A stretch of 64,000 bases of DNA from CAG-791 sp000431495 (lineage in GTDB: Bacteria; Bacillota; Clostridia; Lachnospirales; Lachnospiraceae): the NCBI GenBank assembly GCA_052117605.1, contig JBQKIT010000001.1, one strand, 5' to 3'. Shown here in pieces: positions 38,143-46,955 of the stretch. Both the position numbers and the translations under genes were made by a program. The notes beneath the pieces were generated by a model, which ran no database searches, had not been told where the DNA came from, and was given only the letters and a program-made list of their open reading frames with translations. Positions within the stretch are counted from its first letter, which is position 1. Each line of letters begins with the position of its first letter.

Positions 38143-40200
38143 ATGAGCTATTTGTTAAACGGTGATCGAATCATTATGGGCACGGATTATTATCCGGAGC
38201 ACTGGGACAGGAGCATGTGGGAAGAGGATCTGGAGCGCATGCTGGAAACAGGAATTGAGGTGATCCGGATTGCGGAGTTTGCGTGGAACAAATTCGAGCC
38301 CCGGGAGGGAGAATATACATGGGATTTCTTTGATGAATTTCTGGACCTGTGTGAGAAAAAGGGAATGCGGGTGATTTTCTGCACGCCCACCGCAACTCCG
38401 CCCGCATGGATGACGGATCGGTATCCGGAGGTTCTGAATGCGAGGCAGGACGGCGTTTTGTACCGGCATGGTGCAAGGCGGCATTACAATTATAACTCGC
38501 TGATTTATCAAAGATTCACCAGAGAATTGACGGAACGGTTGGGGGAGCACTATGCAAAGCATCCGGCAATCATCGGATGGCAGCTTGACAATGAGATCAA
38601 CTGTGAAATGAATGAGTTCTACTCCGATAGCGACACGATTGCGTTCCGGGAATTTCTGAAGAAGAAATACGGAACCATTGAGGCACTGAACGCCGCCTGG
38701 GGAACCGCCTTCTGGAATCAGACCTATACGTCCTGGGGGGAGGTATACGTTCCGCGCACCACTCTCAGCAACAACACAAATCCGCATGAGGTACTGGATT
38801 ACAAGCGCTTTGTGTCCGACAGTGCCTGCAGGTGGGCGAAGCTGCAGAGCGATATCCTGCGAAAATATATCAAGCCCGGAGATTTTATCACTACCAATGG
38901 CCTGTTCGGTGATCTGGATAATCATCGAATGACGAGCGAAAGCCTGGATTTCATGACCTATGACTCCTATCCGAACATGGCGTATGGTCTGAATTCCCAT
39001 TTCATCGAAAGGAACGAATTAAAGGACCGGATGTGGTGCATGAATCTGGATGAGGTGCGGTCTCTTCAGGGAATCTTTGGCATTATGGAGCAGCAGTCCG
39101 GGGCGAACGGATGGAATACCGGAATGGAGGCTCCGACACCCCGCCCCGGCCAGATTACACTCTGGACCATGCAGAGCATCGCGCACGGCGCGGATTACAT
39201 CGGTTATTTCCGGTGGAGAACCTGCACGATGGGAACGGAAATATACTGGCATGGCATTCTGGATTACAGCAGCCGTGAGAACCGGAGAATCCGCGAAATC
39301 CGCGAAATTCACAGAAAATTCGAGGCCATTTCGGAGCTTGCCGGTTCGGAATATGAAGCGAAGATCGGCATTGTCGAAACCTATGACAACAAGTTTGACG
39401 CAGAGCTTGATGTATGGCATGGGAATATCGAGAATACCAGCAGAATGGGGCTTTACACCGCTTCTCAGATGACGCATACTCCGGTTGACTTTGTATACCT
39501 TCGCAGGGAATCGACCGTGGAGGATCTGAGGCGGTACCGTGTTTTGTTCTATCCGCATGCGCTCCTTCTGGATGAGCAGCAGACGGCGGTTCTGGCAGAA
39601 TATGTTTCGCAGGGCGGAGTGCTTGTTCTTGGGTGCCGTGCCGGGATGAAGAATGAAAACGGAAGATGCGTGCAGGAGAACCTTCCCGGACTTGCAAGGG
39701 AGCTTGCCGGTGCGGAGGTTGCGGAATTTACCCTTGTTGCGGCAGAAGAGGCGCCGGTCTATGCGGACTGGGACGGTGAAATGGTGGAAGCTGCTGTCTT
39801 CAATGATGAGCTGGAAGCAAAAGAAGACACAAAGGTGCTCGCTTTGTATGCAAACAGCTATTATAAAGGCGTGCCTGCGTTGACGGAGCATTTGTTTGGA
39901 AAGGGAAGGGTCCTTTATTTCGGCGGCGCATTTACGGAAAAGACCGCAGAGGTGTTCTTCCGGAAGCTTGGTGTAGAGTCGCCGTATGAAGCTGTTGTTG
40001 AGCTTCCGAAGGAATGCGAAATTGCGGTTCGTGTGAAGAATGGAGCGAAGTATTTCTTCGTATTGAACTACAGCAAGGAGAATCAGGCAATCCGGCTGAA
40101 GGAGACGATGAAGAATCTTTATACCGGAGAGTCTCTGTACGGCGAGGTGACTCTTGCCGGGTACGAGACACTTGTGCTGAAAACAGAAGAAAGAGCGTAA
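38143..40200 (+). CDS. GH42 beta-galactosidase
   Basis: 685 residues, typical length for GH42. The barrel starts IIMGTDYYPEHWDRSMWEED and has EVIRIAEFAWNKFEPREGEY. The acid/base Glu is E151 in GWQLDNEINCE and the nucleophile is E316 in GIMEQQSG. A beta-galactosidase trimerisation domain (about 400-600) and short C-terminal domain follow. There is no signal peptide, so it acts on imported galactosides. It is the first core gene after the island, so its original promoter may have been replaced by island DNA. Confidence 0.92.
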   Translation: MSYLLNGDRIIMGTDYYPEHWDRSMWEEDLERMLETGIEVIRIAEFAWNKFEPREGEYTWDFFDEFLDLCEKKGMRVIFCTPTATPPAWMTDRYPEVLNARQDGVLYRHGARRHYNYNSLIYQRFTRELTERLGEHYAKHPAIIGWQLDNEINCEMNEFYSDSDTIAFREFLKKKYGTIEALNAAWGTAFWNQTYTSWGEVYVPRTTLSNNTNPHEVLDYKRFVSDSACRWAKLQSDILRKYIKPGDFITTNGLFGDLDNHRMTSESLDFMTYDSYPNMAYGLNSHFIERNELKDRMWCMNLDEVRSLQGIFGIMEQQSGANGWNTGMEAPTPRPGQITLWTMQSIAHGADYIGYFRWRTCTMGTEIYWHGILDYSSRENRRIREIREIHRKFEAISELAGSEYEAKIGIVETYDNKFDAELDVWHGNIENTSRMGLYTASQMTHTPVDFVYLRRESTVEDLRRYRVLFYPHALLLDEQQTAVLAEYVSQGGVLVLGCRAGMKNENGRCVQENLPGLARELAGAEVAEFTLVAAEEAPVYADWDGEMVEAAVFNDELEAKEDTKVLALYANSYYKGVPALTEHLFGKGRVLYFGGAFTEKTAEVFFRKLGVESPYEAVVELPKECEIAVRVKNGAKYFFVLNYSKENQAIRLKETMKNLYTGESLYGEVTLAGYETLVLKTEERA

Positions 40201-40214
40201 AAGCCTTCTGTGCT

Positions 40215-40365
40215 TTATTCCGTCTGTTGATCCGAGGATTTGCTCAACCTGCGGTAACTGCTGGGAGAAACCTCTGCTATCTTTTTGAAGGCCTGAGAAA
40301 AATAGCTGGAGGAGGCAAACGAGATCAAGTGGTATAACATTTCAATTGCGGACTGACATCGCACT
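40215..40365 (-). pseudogene. C-terminal remnant of an AraC-family regulator
   Basis: Leftward frame with SFASSSYFSQAFKKIAEVSP and SSYRRL, the second HTH of AraC/XylS proteins, ending at TAA 40215-40217. Only about 50 residues remain. It lies right behind the beta-galactosidase gene, where such regulators are common, so the local activator of that gene has probably been lost. Confidence 0.7.
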
Positions 40366-40454
40366 GTACTTTCGGCAATAAAAAGTCGTATGATAGCTGC
40401 GTGGCGGAATCAAGCTACAGCAATATCTACACGATAACCGGAAGGAACAGATTC

Positions 40455-41795
40455 ATGTCAGTGAAATCAGAAGAATATTTAATCAACGATGCGCCGCTGA
40501 AGGCGCTGACCATTTTTGCACTGCCGATGATCATCGGCAGTTTTTTTCAGCAGGTTTATAACATGGCCGATTCCATCATCGTCGGGCAGTATGTCGGCTC
40601 TGCGGCGCTTGCTGCAGTCGGTGCCTGTGCGGCCCTGACGAATGTCTTCATCTGTGTGGCGCTTGGAGCAGGTGTCGGTGCGGGCGTGCTCGTGAGCCGG
40701 GCCTTTGGCGCACGCAGCTACAATAAGATGAAGACAATTGTGTCGACCTCGCTCATCAGCTTTCTGGTTCTTGGCGCGATACTCGGCGCACTTGGCTTGG
40801 CACTTTCCAGGCCGATGATGGGGCTTTTGCAGACACCGGCGGACATCATTGAAATTGCGGTGCTGTATCTTCGGGTCTATTTTCTTGGTTTTCCGTTCCT
40901 TTTTATGTACAACATCCTGTCCAGCATGTTCACTTCCATCGGGGAATCGAGGATTCCACTTGCACTTCTGATCTTTTCCTCCATATTGAATATTGTTATG
41001 GACCTCTGGATGGTGGCAGTTCTTGGCATGGGCGTTTATGGTGCGGCCCTTGCGACTCTGATTTCGCAGGGCATTTCTGCTGTTTTCTCGCTTCTGATCT
41101 TCCTTCGAAGGATGCGCCGGTATCCGGGGCGATTCGCCTGGTTTGACCGGCAGGAGCTTGGCTCCATGCTTACCATCGCAGTGCCCTCCGTCCTTCAGCA
41201 GTCCACCGTATCGATTGGGATGATGATTGTGCAGGCGGTTGTAAACCCCTTTGGCACGCAGGCACTCGCCGGTTACTCTGCGACGATGCGAGTGGAAAAT
41301 GTTTTCTCACTGATCTTTGTGTCCATCGGAAATGCAGTGTCTCCGTATGTTTCGCAGAATCTCGGGGCAAAGAAAACCGAACGGGTGCGCAAGGGCTACC
41401 GCGCGGCGCTCCTGCTCGATGTTTTCTTTGCGCTGCTTGCATTTCTGATCATCGAAACGCTGCACACGCAGATTGCAGCATTATTTCTGGGCAAGGACGG
41501 CACAACGCTCGCCTATCAGGTGTCCGGCGATTACATGAAATGGCTTGGGTATTTCTTCCTTTTCATGGGAATCAAAATGGCGACCGACGGCGTTCTCCGC
41601 GGTCTGGGCATCATGAAACCGTTCCTTCTTGCGAATATGGTGAATCTCGGCATCCGCCTGTCGGTTGCACTGATTCTTGCACCGCGCTATGGCATTGCCT
41701 TTGTGTGGCTTGCTGTTCCGGCAGGCTGGCTTGCTAATTTTCTGATTTCATACACCGCGCTTCAGAAAAAATGGCCGTGGGAAGCACTTGAGTAG
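40455..41795 (+). CDS. MATE-family efflux transporter
   Basis: 446 residues from ATG 40455 (GGAAGGAACAG upstream). Twelve helices; family segments are FALPMIIGSFFQQVYNMADS, IIVGQYVGSAALAAVGACAA and the second-half NPFGTQALAGYSATMRVEN. It is distinct from the MATE gene at 9946 and closer to the DinF/MepA-type branch. Substrate unknown. A strong terminator follows. Confidence 0.9.
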   Translation: MSVKSEEYLINDAPLKALTIFALPMIIGSFFQQVYNMADSIIVGQYVGSAALAAVGACAALTNVFICVALGAGVGAGVLVSRAFGARSYNKMKTIVSTSLISFLVLGAILGALGLALSRPMMGLLQTPADIIEIAVLYLRVYFLGFPFLFMYNILSSMFTSIGESRIPLALLIFSSILNIVMDLWMVAVLGMGVYGAALATLISQGISAVFSLLIFLRRMRRYPGRFAWFDRQELGSMLTIAVPSVLQQSTVSIGMMIVQAVVNPFGTQALAGYSATMRVENVFSLIFVSIGNAVSPYVSQNLGAKKTERVRKGYRAALLLDVFFALLAFLIIETLHTQIAALFLGKDGTTLAYQVSGDYMKWLGYFFLFMGIKMATDGVLRGLGIMKPFLLANMVNLGIRLSVALILAPRYGIAFVWLAVPAGWLANFLISYTALQKKWPWEALE

Positions 41796-41854
41796 TTTGT
41801 CGTGTCGAACGGCATCTGAAGAGCGGCCGGCGAGATGGCATATTGGAAAAGTAA

Positions 41855-41899
41855 GAGACAGGTACCATGCAGAAAGCATGGTACCTGTCTCGTTTTCTT
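41855..41899 (+). terminator. Strong rho-independent terminator
   Basis: GAGACAGGTACCATGC pairs perfectly with GCATGGTACCTGTCTC around AGAAA, followed by GTTTTCTT. Confidence 0.93.
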
Positions 41900-41953
41900 A
41901 AACGGATGCGCCCTGCGGCGCACACTTTTTTCGCGATGTGAAACGTGGAACGG

Positions 41954-42529
41954 TTACAGAAGCGCCTCATCATAGATCGCACGCTGGCCGCCGACATATT
42001 TGGGCCGGCGTCTTGCACAGAGGATGGATGCCTCGCCGATCCGGTCTATGGAGATGCGGACCGGAACAACAACCGGATGAATGTGCATGCCGATGAGCGT
42101 CCCGCCGATGTCGATTCCGGCATCGGCGCGGGCAGAGAGGCTCTCCACAAGAACCGGATCTGCCATTCTGTTCCAGGTGACGGAGGCAAAGGCTCCGCCT
42201 GCGTGGTTGGGCTGCGGAATGGCATTGACCTGTTCGAGGTCATAGCGCTCCAGAACGGTCCGTTCGACAACGAGTGCCCGGTTTAAGTGCTCACAGCACT
42301 GAGCGGCAAGGAAGACGCCGCGCTCCTTCATCTCGGAGGCGATCCCCTCATACAGGGCTCCTGCAACATCCATGCTGGTGTGAGTGCCGATCCTCTCACC
42401 GAGGACCTCGCTGGAGGAGCAGCCTACGACAAACAGAGCACCCGGCCGCAGATGCGCGGCATCGCAGAGCTCTGCGACAGCCTGCTGCGCCTGTTTCCTG
42501 ATTTGACCAAGCTGCGGATTTTGTTCCAT
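41954..42529 (-). CDS. TIGR01440/UPF0340 family protein (YwlG-like)
   Basis: 191 residues from ATG 42529 (AAAGGAGAG upstream). Conserved text is FVVGCSSSEVLGERIGTHTS, QCCEHLNRALVVER and the C-terminal DAGIDIGGTLIGMHIHPVVV then RRPKYVGGQRAIYD. This family is widespread in Firmicutes and of unknown function. It lies downstream of the GH3 gene on the same strand with a 31-base gap. Confidence 0.9.
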   Translation of the reverse strand: MEQNPQLGQIRKQAQQAVAELCDAAHLRPGALFVVGCSSSEVLGERIGTHTSMDVAGALYEGIASEMKERGVFLAAQCCEHLNRALVVERTVLERYDLEQVNAIPQPNHAGGAFASVTWNRMADPVLVESLSARADAGIDIGGTLIGMHIHPVVVPVRISIDRIGEASILCARRRPKYVGGQRAIYDEALL

Positions 42530-42560
42530 GGAGATCTCTCCTTTCCCATCTGATGATTCT

Positions 42561-45032
42561 TTATTCGACACGCAGAATCAGCGTCAGAATATGACGCGCT
42601 GCAAGCTCCAGCTGTGCTCTTGTGATGGCACCCTTTTCCAGTGCAGCCATCACGCGGTCTGCAAAGCCGCAGCCCATCTTCATGTCGTTTCCCGCTGCAC
42701 ATTCCTTATAGTGTTCGCCGTAAGTCCACCAGTCGGTGGTGACCATGCCGTCATAGCCCCATTCCTCGCGGAGAATGCCGATCAGCATGTCGCGGTTTTC
42801 GGAAGCGCGGTGTCCGTTGATGAGATTGTAGCTGGACATAATGCTCCACGGATGAGCCTCCTTCACAATGATCTCGAACTGCTTCAGATAGATCTCACGG
42901 ATGGCACGCTCGGAAGCGCGGGAATCGGAATCCTTGCGGTTGGTTTCCTTGTTGTTGAGGGCAAAATGCTTTACGGTTGCCGCAACATGTGTGCTCTGAA
43001 TTCCTTCTACCATCCCGGCAGCCTGCTTTCCGGCAAGGAACGGGTCCTCGGAATAGTACTCGAAGTTGCGCCCGCACAGGGGACTGCGATGGATGTTCAC
43101 GGCAGGAGCCAGCCACACGCCGATGTTGTTCTCCATGACCTCTTCACCGCCCGCACGGCCGACGGCGTAGGTGGTTTCCGGATCCCAGGTGCAGGCAAGA
43201 AGCGTAGAGCACGGGAAAGCGGTTGTCTTGACGCCGACCTCCGGGTGAATACGAAGCCCTGCAGGGCCGTCCGCAGTCATGATATTCGGAATTCCGTATT
43301 CCGGAAGATTTCCGTAGCCGAAGGTGTCGGCAACGCCGGTGTTCGGCTGTCCGCCGATCAGCTGTGCAAGATATTCATCGGGCAGTGCATGGATGAAATC
43401 CTCCAGAGACATGCGGCCCTCTGCAACATCGATCAGTTTCGGCAGACTGTTTGTTTTTCCGGTCCAGGAGGCATAGGTGTGCGGCTGATAGCGTACCTCG
43501 GGCATGCAGCCGTCCATCTGATTATAGGGAAGCCATTCCAGTACACTGTCGCGGGGATCATTGGGTTCTCCAAGCGGCAGGTTCTCATAGCTTCCGTCTG
43601 CGCGAAGACGCATGGAGAGCTGTGTGGGAGCCATACGGCTTACAAGGCGGCGCACAATGCGGTCTGCCTCAAGGACGTAATGGAATTCCAGCTCCGACGC
43701 GGAGCGGACGTCGGTTCCGAGGAAGAACGCATAGCTTCCCTTTTCCAGAATCCAGGCGGATTTGCAGATGCGTCCGAGGTCATCATAGCTTGCAAGATCC
43801 TTTGCAGGCGTCTCGATGGAGATGAGCTGGCTCTCGCCCGGCTGAAGAAGTCGGGTCTTCTGATATCCGCACAGTACCCTTGCGGGCTTTCCGAGGAGTC
43901 CCTGCGGTGCTCCGAAATAGAGCTGAACGACCTCACGGCCGGCATAGCGCCCGGTGTTCGTGACGAGAACCTCGGCGTGAATCACATCTCCGCTGTCCGG
44001 ATTCGGGCCCTCCGCTGTCTCCGCATCCGGATCGGGTTCTCCTTTTATCACGTAAGCCGTCTGGTCCGTCAGCGAGAACGACGTATAGGAGAGGCCGAAG
44101 CCGAACGGATAAATGACCTTTTCGGCGGCTCCGGGAAGGGTTTCGAAATAGCGATAGCCGACGTAGATATCCTCCGTATAGTCTACATAATTGCCGGATT
44201 CATGGAAGCCCTCTGTGGAAGGATAATCCTCAAGTCTCCGGGCAAAGGTGTCGGAGAGCTTTCCGGAAGGATTGCCAAGGCCGAGAAGGAGCTCTGCTGC
44301 TGCAACGCCGCCCTCCATGCCGCCCTGCCATGCCATGAGGACACTGCGGATTTTCTCATTCTCCGCAAACCAGTCGGTCGCAACCATGCCGCCTACATTC
44401 ATGACGACAATTACGCGCTGGAAACGGTCTGTGACCTTGCGGATCAGCTCCTCTTCACGGGGCGTCAGGTAGAAATCGCTGCGGGCAAAAAGGCGATTCT
44501 GCAGATCCACCAGAGTTTTGTCATCGCAGACATTCTCGCCCGGAGCGCCAAGCTCGGACTTGCGGTCCCATGCCTCGCCGGAAAAACGGCTGATGGAGAT
44601 GACCGCGGTATCGCAGACGGCAGCTGCCTCATCGGCAAGTGCGTCCGGAAGCTCCGGCTCCTCAATCATTCCCGGAATTCCGCCTGCCTCATACTGGGCG
44701 GATACATAGTCGCGGTAGAAGGAGGCTCCCTTCTCCCAGACAGAAACAAGGTCTTCATATTCCCGGAAGCCGTCATACAGATTCTTTATATAAGGAACTG
44801 TGACATCACCGGATCCGCCGCCGCCCTTTACATAGTCAAAGGTTCCCTTGCCGAAAAGTGCAAGGCTGCTTCCTTTGGCAAGCGGAAGAACAGCAGGGTC
44901 ATTTTTCAGAAGAACCATGCCTTCTCTGGCAGCATTTCTGGAAAGCGCGATATGCTCCCTGGAAGCCGTAACGCGCCGATTGCCGTACAGGGGAAGATTA
45001 GGTTGGTAATTTGCTCGGGTCCATTTGCTCAT
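42561..45032 (-). CDS. GH3 beta-glucosidase with swapped domain order
   Basis: 823 residues from ATG 45032. The usual C-terminal alpha/beta domain comes first (about 20-300: AREGMVLLKNDPAVLPLAKG, and VVMNVGGMVATDWF), then a fibronectin III-like domain (about 330-430), and the catalytic TIM barrel last (about 520-820). The barrel holds GPAGLRIHP, NIHRSPLCGRNFEYYSEDP, VKHFALNNKETNR and the nucleophile Asp (about D767) in GMVTTDWW. This permuted order is known from rumen and gut Clostridia enzymes. No signal peptide, so it cleaves imported glucosides. The longer upstream frame to 45203 is not supported by a ribosome site. Confidence 0.9.
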   Translation of the reverse strand: MSKWTRANYQPNLPLYGNRRVTASREHIALSRNAAREGMVLLKNDPAVLPLAKGSSLALFGKGTFDYVKGGGGSGDVTVPYIKNLYDGFREYEDLVSVWEKGASFYRDYVSAQYEAGGIPGMIEEPELPDALADEAAAVCDTAVISISRFSGEAWDRKSELGAPGENVCDDKTLVDLQNRLFARSDFYLTPREEELIRKVTDRFQRVIVVMNVGGMVATDWFAENEKIRSVLMAWQGGMEGGVAAAELLLGLGNPSGKLSDTFARRLEDYPSTEGFHESGNYVDYTEDIYVGYRYFETLPGAAEKVIYPFGFGLSYTSFSLTDQTAYVIKGEPDPDAETAEGPNPDSGDVIHAEVLVTNTGRYAGREVVQLYFGAPQGLLGKPARVLCGYQKTRLLQPGESQLISIETPAKDLASYDDLGRICKSAWILEKGSYAFFLGTDVRSASELEFHYVLEADRIVRRLVSRMAPTQLSMRLRADGSYENLPLGEPNDPRDSVLEWLPYNQMDGCMPEVRYQPHTYASWTGKTNSLPKLIDVAEGRMSLEDFIHALPDEYLAQLIGGQPNTGVADTFGYGNLPEYGIPNIMTADGPAGLRIHPEVGVKTTAFPCSTLLACTWDPETTYAVGRAGGEEVMENNIGVWLAPAVNIHRSPLCGRNFEYYSEDPFLAGKQAAGMVEGIQSTHVAATVKHFALNNKETNRKDSDSRASERAIREIYLKQFEIIVKEAHPWSIMSSYNLINGHRASENRDMLIGILREEWGYDGMVTTDWWTYGEHYKECAAGNDMKMGCGFADRVMAALEKGAITRAQLELAARHILTLILRVE

Positions 45033-45220
45033 AGTGCTTTGTATCCCTCCGATTGTATGTGTGTGTTTTATGAAATGATCCGGGACCCATCCCGTCTTAT
45101 TAATCATCATTCTAAGCGGAGTAAAGGGAAAATCAAATGTATAATTTTGCGGAAAAGTGAAGGATATTTTTATGTTTGAAGAAGATTTAAATTTATGATG
45201 CATTCTGTAAGCGATGATGC

Positions 45221-45226
45221 TATAAT
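45221..45226 (+). promoter_or_regulatory. Probable -10 box of the amino-acid ABC operon
   Basis: TGCTATAAT gives an extended -10 (TATAAT at 45221-45226) about 50 bases before the permease start; the -35 region is weak. Confidence 0.45.
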
Positions 45227-45275
45227 CCCACCTAAATGCTGTAATCCTATAAAAACAATAGGAGTTGTGAAAAAG

Positions 45276-45944
45276 ATGAATGAACGACTTTTGAATATTC
45301 TGATCCAGTCCTTTCCGAAGATTCTTCTTCCGGGACTGATGTACACGATTCCGCTGACGGTTCTGGCGTTTGCAATCGGGCTGGTAATTGCCATCCTGAC
45401 TGCATTGGTGCAGTTTGCAAACATCCGGATTCTGAAACAGATTGCGCGGATTTACATCTGGATTATCCGCGGAACACCGCTTCTGGTGCAGTTGTTTGTT
45501 GTATTCTACGGACTGCCGAAGGCAGGAATCCTGATCGATGCCTTCCCTGCGGCCGTGATGGTGTTTGCCATCAATGAGGGGGCCTATGCGGCGGAAACCA
45601 TGCGTGCCGCTCTTGAGGCCGTTCCTGCGGGACAGATGGAAGCCGGATACTGTGTCGGCATGAGCTGGTGGCAGATTGTCCGCAGAATAGAGCTGCCGCA
45701 GGCTCTGCGCACGGCATTTCCGACGTTATTCAACGAGCTGATTTCAATGGTCAAGGATACGTCGCTCGCCGCGAACATTACAGTGACGGAAATGTTCATG
45801 ACCACGCAGCGCATCAACGCGGTTTACTATGAACCGCTCGCACTGTATCTGGAGGTCGCTGCTGTTTATCTTCTGTTCTCAACGGTGCTGACCAAGCTCC
45901 AGAGCATCGGCGAGAAGAAGCTCGGCTCCTACGGCAGGCGCTGA
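45276..45944 (+). CDS. Amino-acid ABC transporter permease
   Basis: 222 residues of the HisM/GlnP type. It starts LPGLMYTIPLTVLAFAIGLV, has YIWIIRGTPLLVQLFVVFYG (the family's RGTPLL motif) and the EAA loop EGAYAAETMRAALEAVPAGQ then MEAGYCVGMSWWQ. The start at ATG 45276 follows TAGGAG. It pairs with the ATPase 83 bases downstream. No binding protein gene is adjacent, so that subunit must be encoded elsewhere. Confidence 0.93.
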   Translation: MNERLLNILIQSFPKILLPGLMYTIPLTVLAFAIGLVIAILTALVQFANIRILKQIARIYIWIIRGTPLLVQLFVVFYGLPKAGILIDAFPAAVMVFAINEGAYAAETMRAALEAVPAGQMEAGYCVGMSWWQIVRRIELPQALRTAFPTLFNELISMVKDTSLAANITVTEMFMTTQRINAVYYEPLALYLEVAAVYLLFSTVLTKLQSIGEKKLGSYGRR

Positions 45945-46027
45945 GACGAGGCCTGTGAAGCTTCGGGTGTGGAAGGCAGGACCAGACGGACAGAGGATAA
46001 GTCAGAAAATAAAGAGGACACACAGTT

Positions 46028-46783
46028 ATGTCGATGCTGGAAGTAAAGGAAATACGAAAATCATTTGACGGGAAGACACAGGTTCTGAACGGAATCGATG
46101 TGTCCGTCAGTAAAGGAGAGGTCATTGCAATCCTTGGCCCCTCGGGCGGCGGAAAAACAACGCTTCTCCGCTGCATCAACTTTCTGGAAAAGGCAGACAG
46201 CGGAAGCTTTTCGCTGGATGGAAAGACCTATGACTTTGCGAAGATTACCCGGAAGGAAATCGCGGAAATCCGGCGCAAAACAGCCTTTGTGTTTCAGAAT
46301 TACAACCTGTTTCTGAACAAGACCGCTCTTCAGAATGTGACGGAGGGTCTGATTGTCGCAAGGAAAATGGAAAAGGCAAAGGCAGAGGAAATCGGACGTG
46401 CGGCGCTCGAGAAGGTCGGCATGCTGGAGCGGGTGGATTATTACCCGAATCAGCTCTCCGGCGGACAGCAGCAGCGGGTGGCGATTGCAAGAGCTCTGGC
46501 AACCGATCCGGAGATCATTTATTTCGATGAACCGACCTCCGCGCTGGATCCGGAGCTTACGGGAGAGGTGCTCGGTGTCATGAGAAGGCTGGCCGACGAG
46601 GGGATGACCATGCTTGTTGTTACCCATGAGCTTGGCTTTGCGAAGAACATTTCTTCGAGAACCATGTTTATTGAAGGAGGCGTTGTCGTGGAGGAAGCGC
46701 CCTCCCGCGAGTTCTTTGCCAATCCGACGCAGGAGAGAACGAAGGCCTTCCTTCGGGCAATTTCCAGTAAGGAAGAGGAATAA
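46028..46783 (+). CDS. Amino-acid ABC transporter ATPase
   Basis: 251 residues of the GlnQ/HisP type. Walker A is GPSGGGKTT, the Q-loop is in FVFQNYNLFLNKTALQNV, the signature is LSGGQQQRVAIARAL and Walker B is IIYFDEPTSALDPEL, followed by the H-loop in VVTHELGFAKN. It energises the permease encoded just upstream. Confidence 0.95.
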   Translation: MSMLEVKEIRKSFDGKTQVLNGIDVSVSKGEVIAILGPSGGGKTTLLRCINFLEKADSGSFSLDGKTYDFAKITRKEIAEIRRKTAFVFQNYNLFLNKTALQNVTEGLIVARKMEKAKAEEIGRAALEKVGMLERVDYYPNQLSGGQQQRVAIARALATDPEIIYFDEPTSALDPELTGEVLGVMRRLADEGMTMLVVTHELGFAKNISSRTMFIEGGVVVEEAPSREFFANPTQERTKAFLRAISSKEEE

Positions 46784-46853
46784 CAAAAGCGCCGGACGGC
46801 GAAGGCGAAGAATCCGCAGGCCGATGTTTGTATTTTTCGGACAGACTCGATAG

Positions 46854-46894
46854 AATAAGTTGTCTCTTTATGAAAAGGGGCAGCTTATTTTTTA
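46854..46894 (+). terminator. Rho-independent terminator of the ABC operon
   Basis: AATAAGTTGTCTCTTT pairs, with G-U pairs, to AAAGGGGCAGCTTATT followed by TTTTT. Confidence 0.8.
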
Positions 46895-46955
46895 TGATTT
46901 TTATTTTGTTGGATTCATGTAATCAGGACTGTTTTCATACGACGGGAGATGTACA

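Noticed and set aside
42528..45179. 883-codon open frame on the plus strand
   Set aside because: Exact shadow of the GH3 gene on the opposite strand. The GH3 reading has every catalytic motif, while this one has none.
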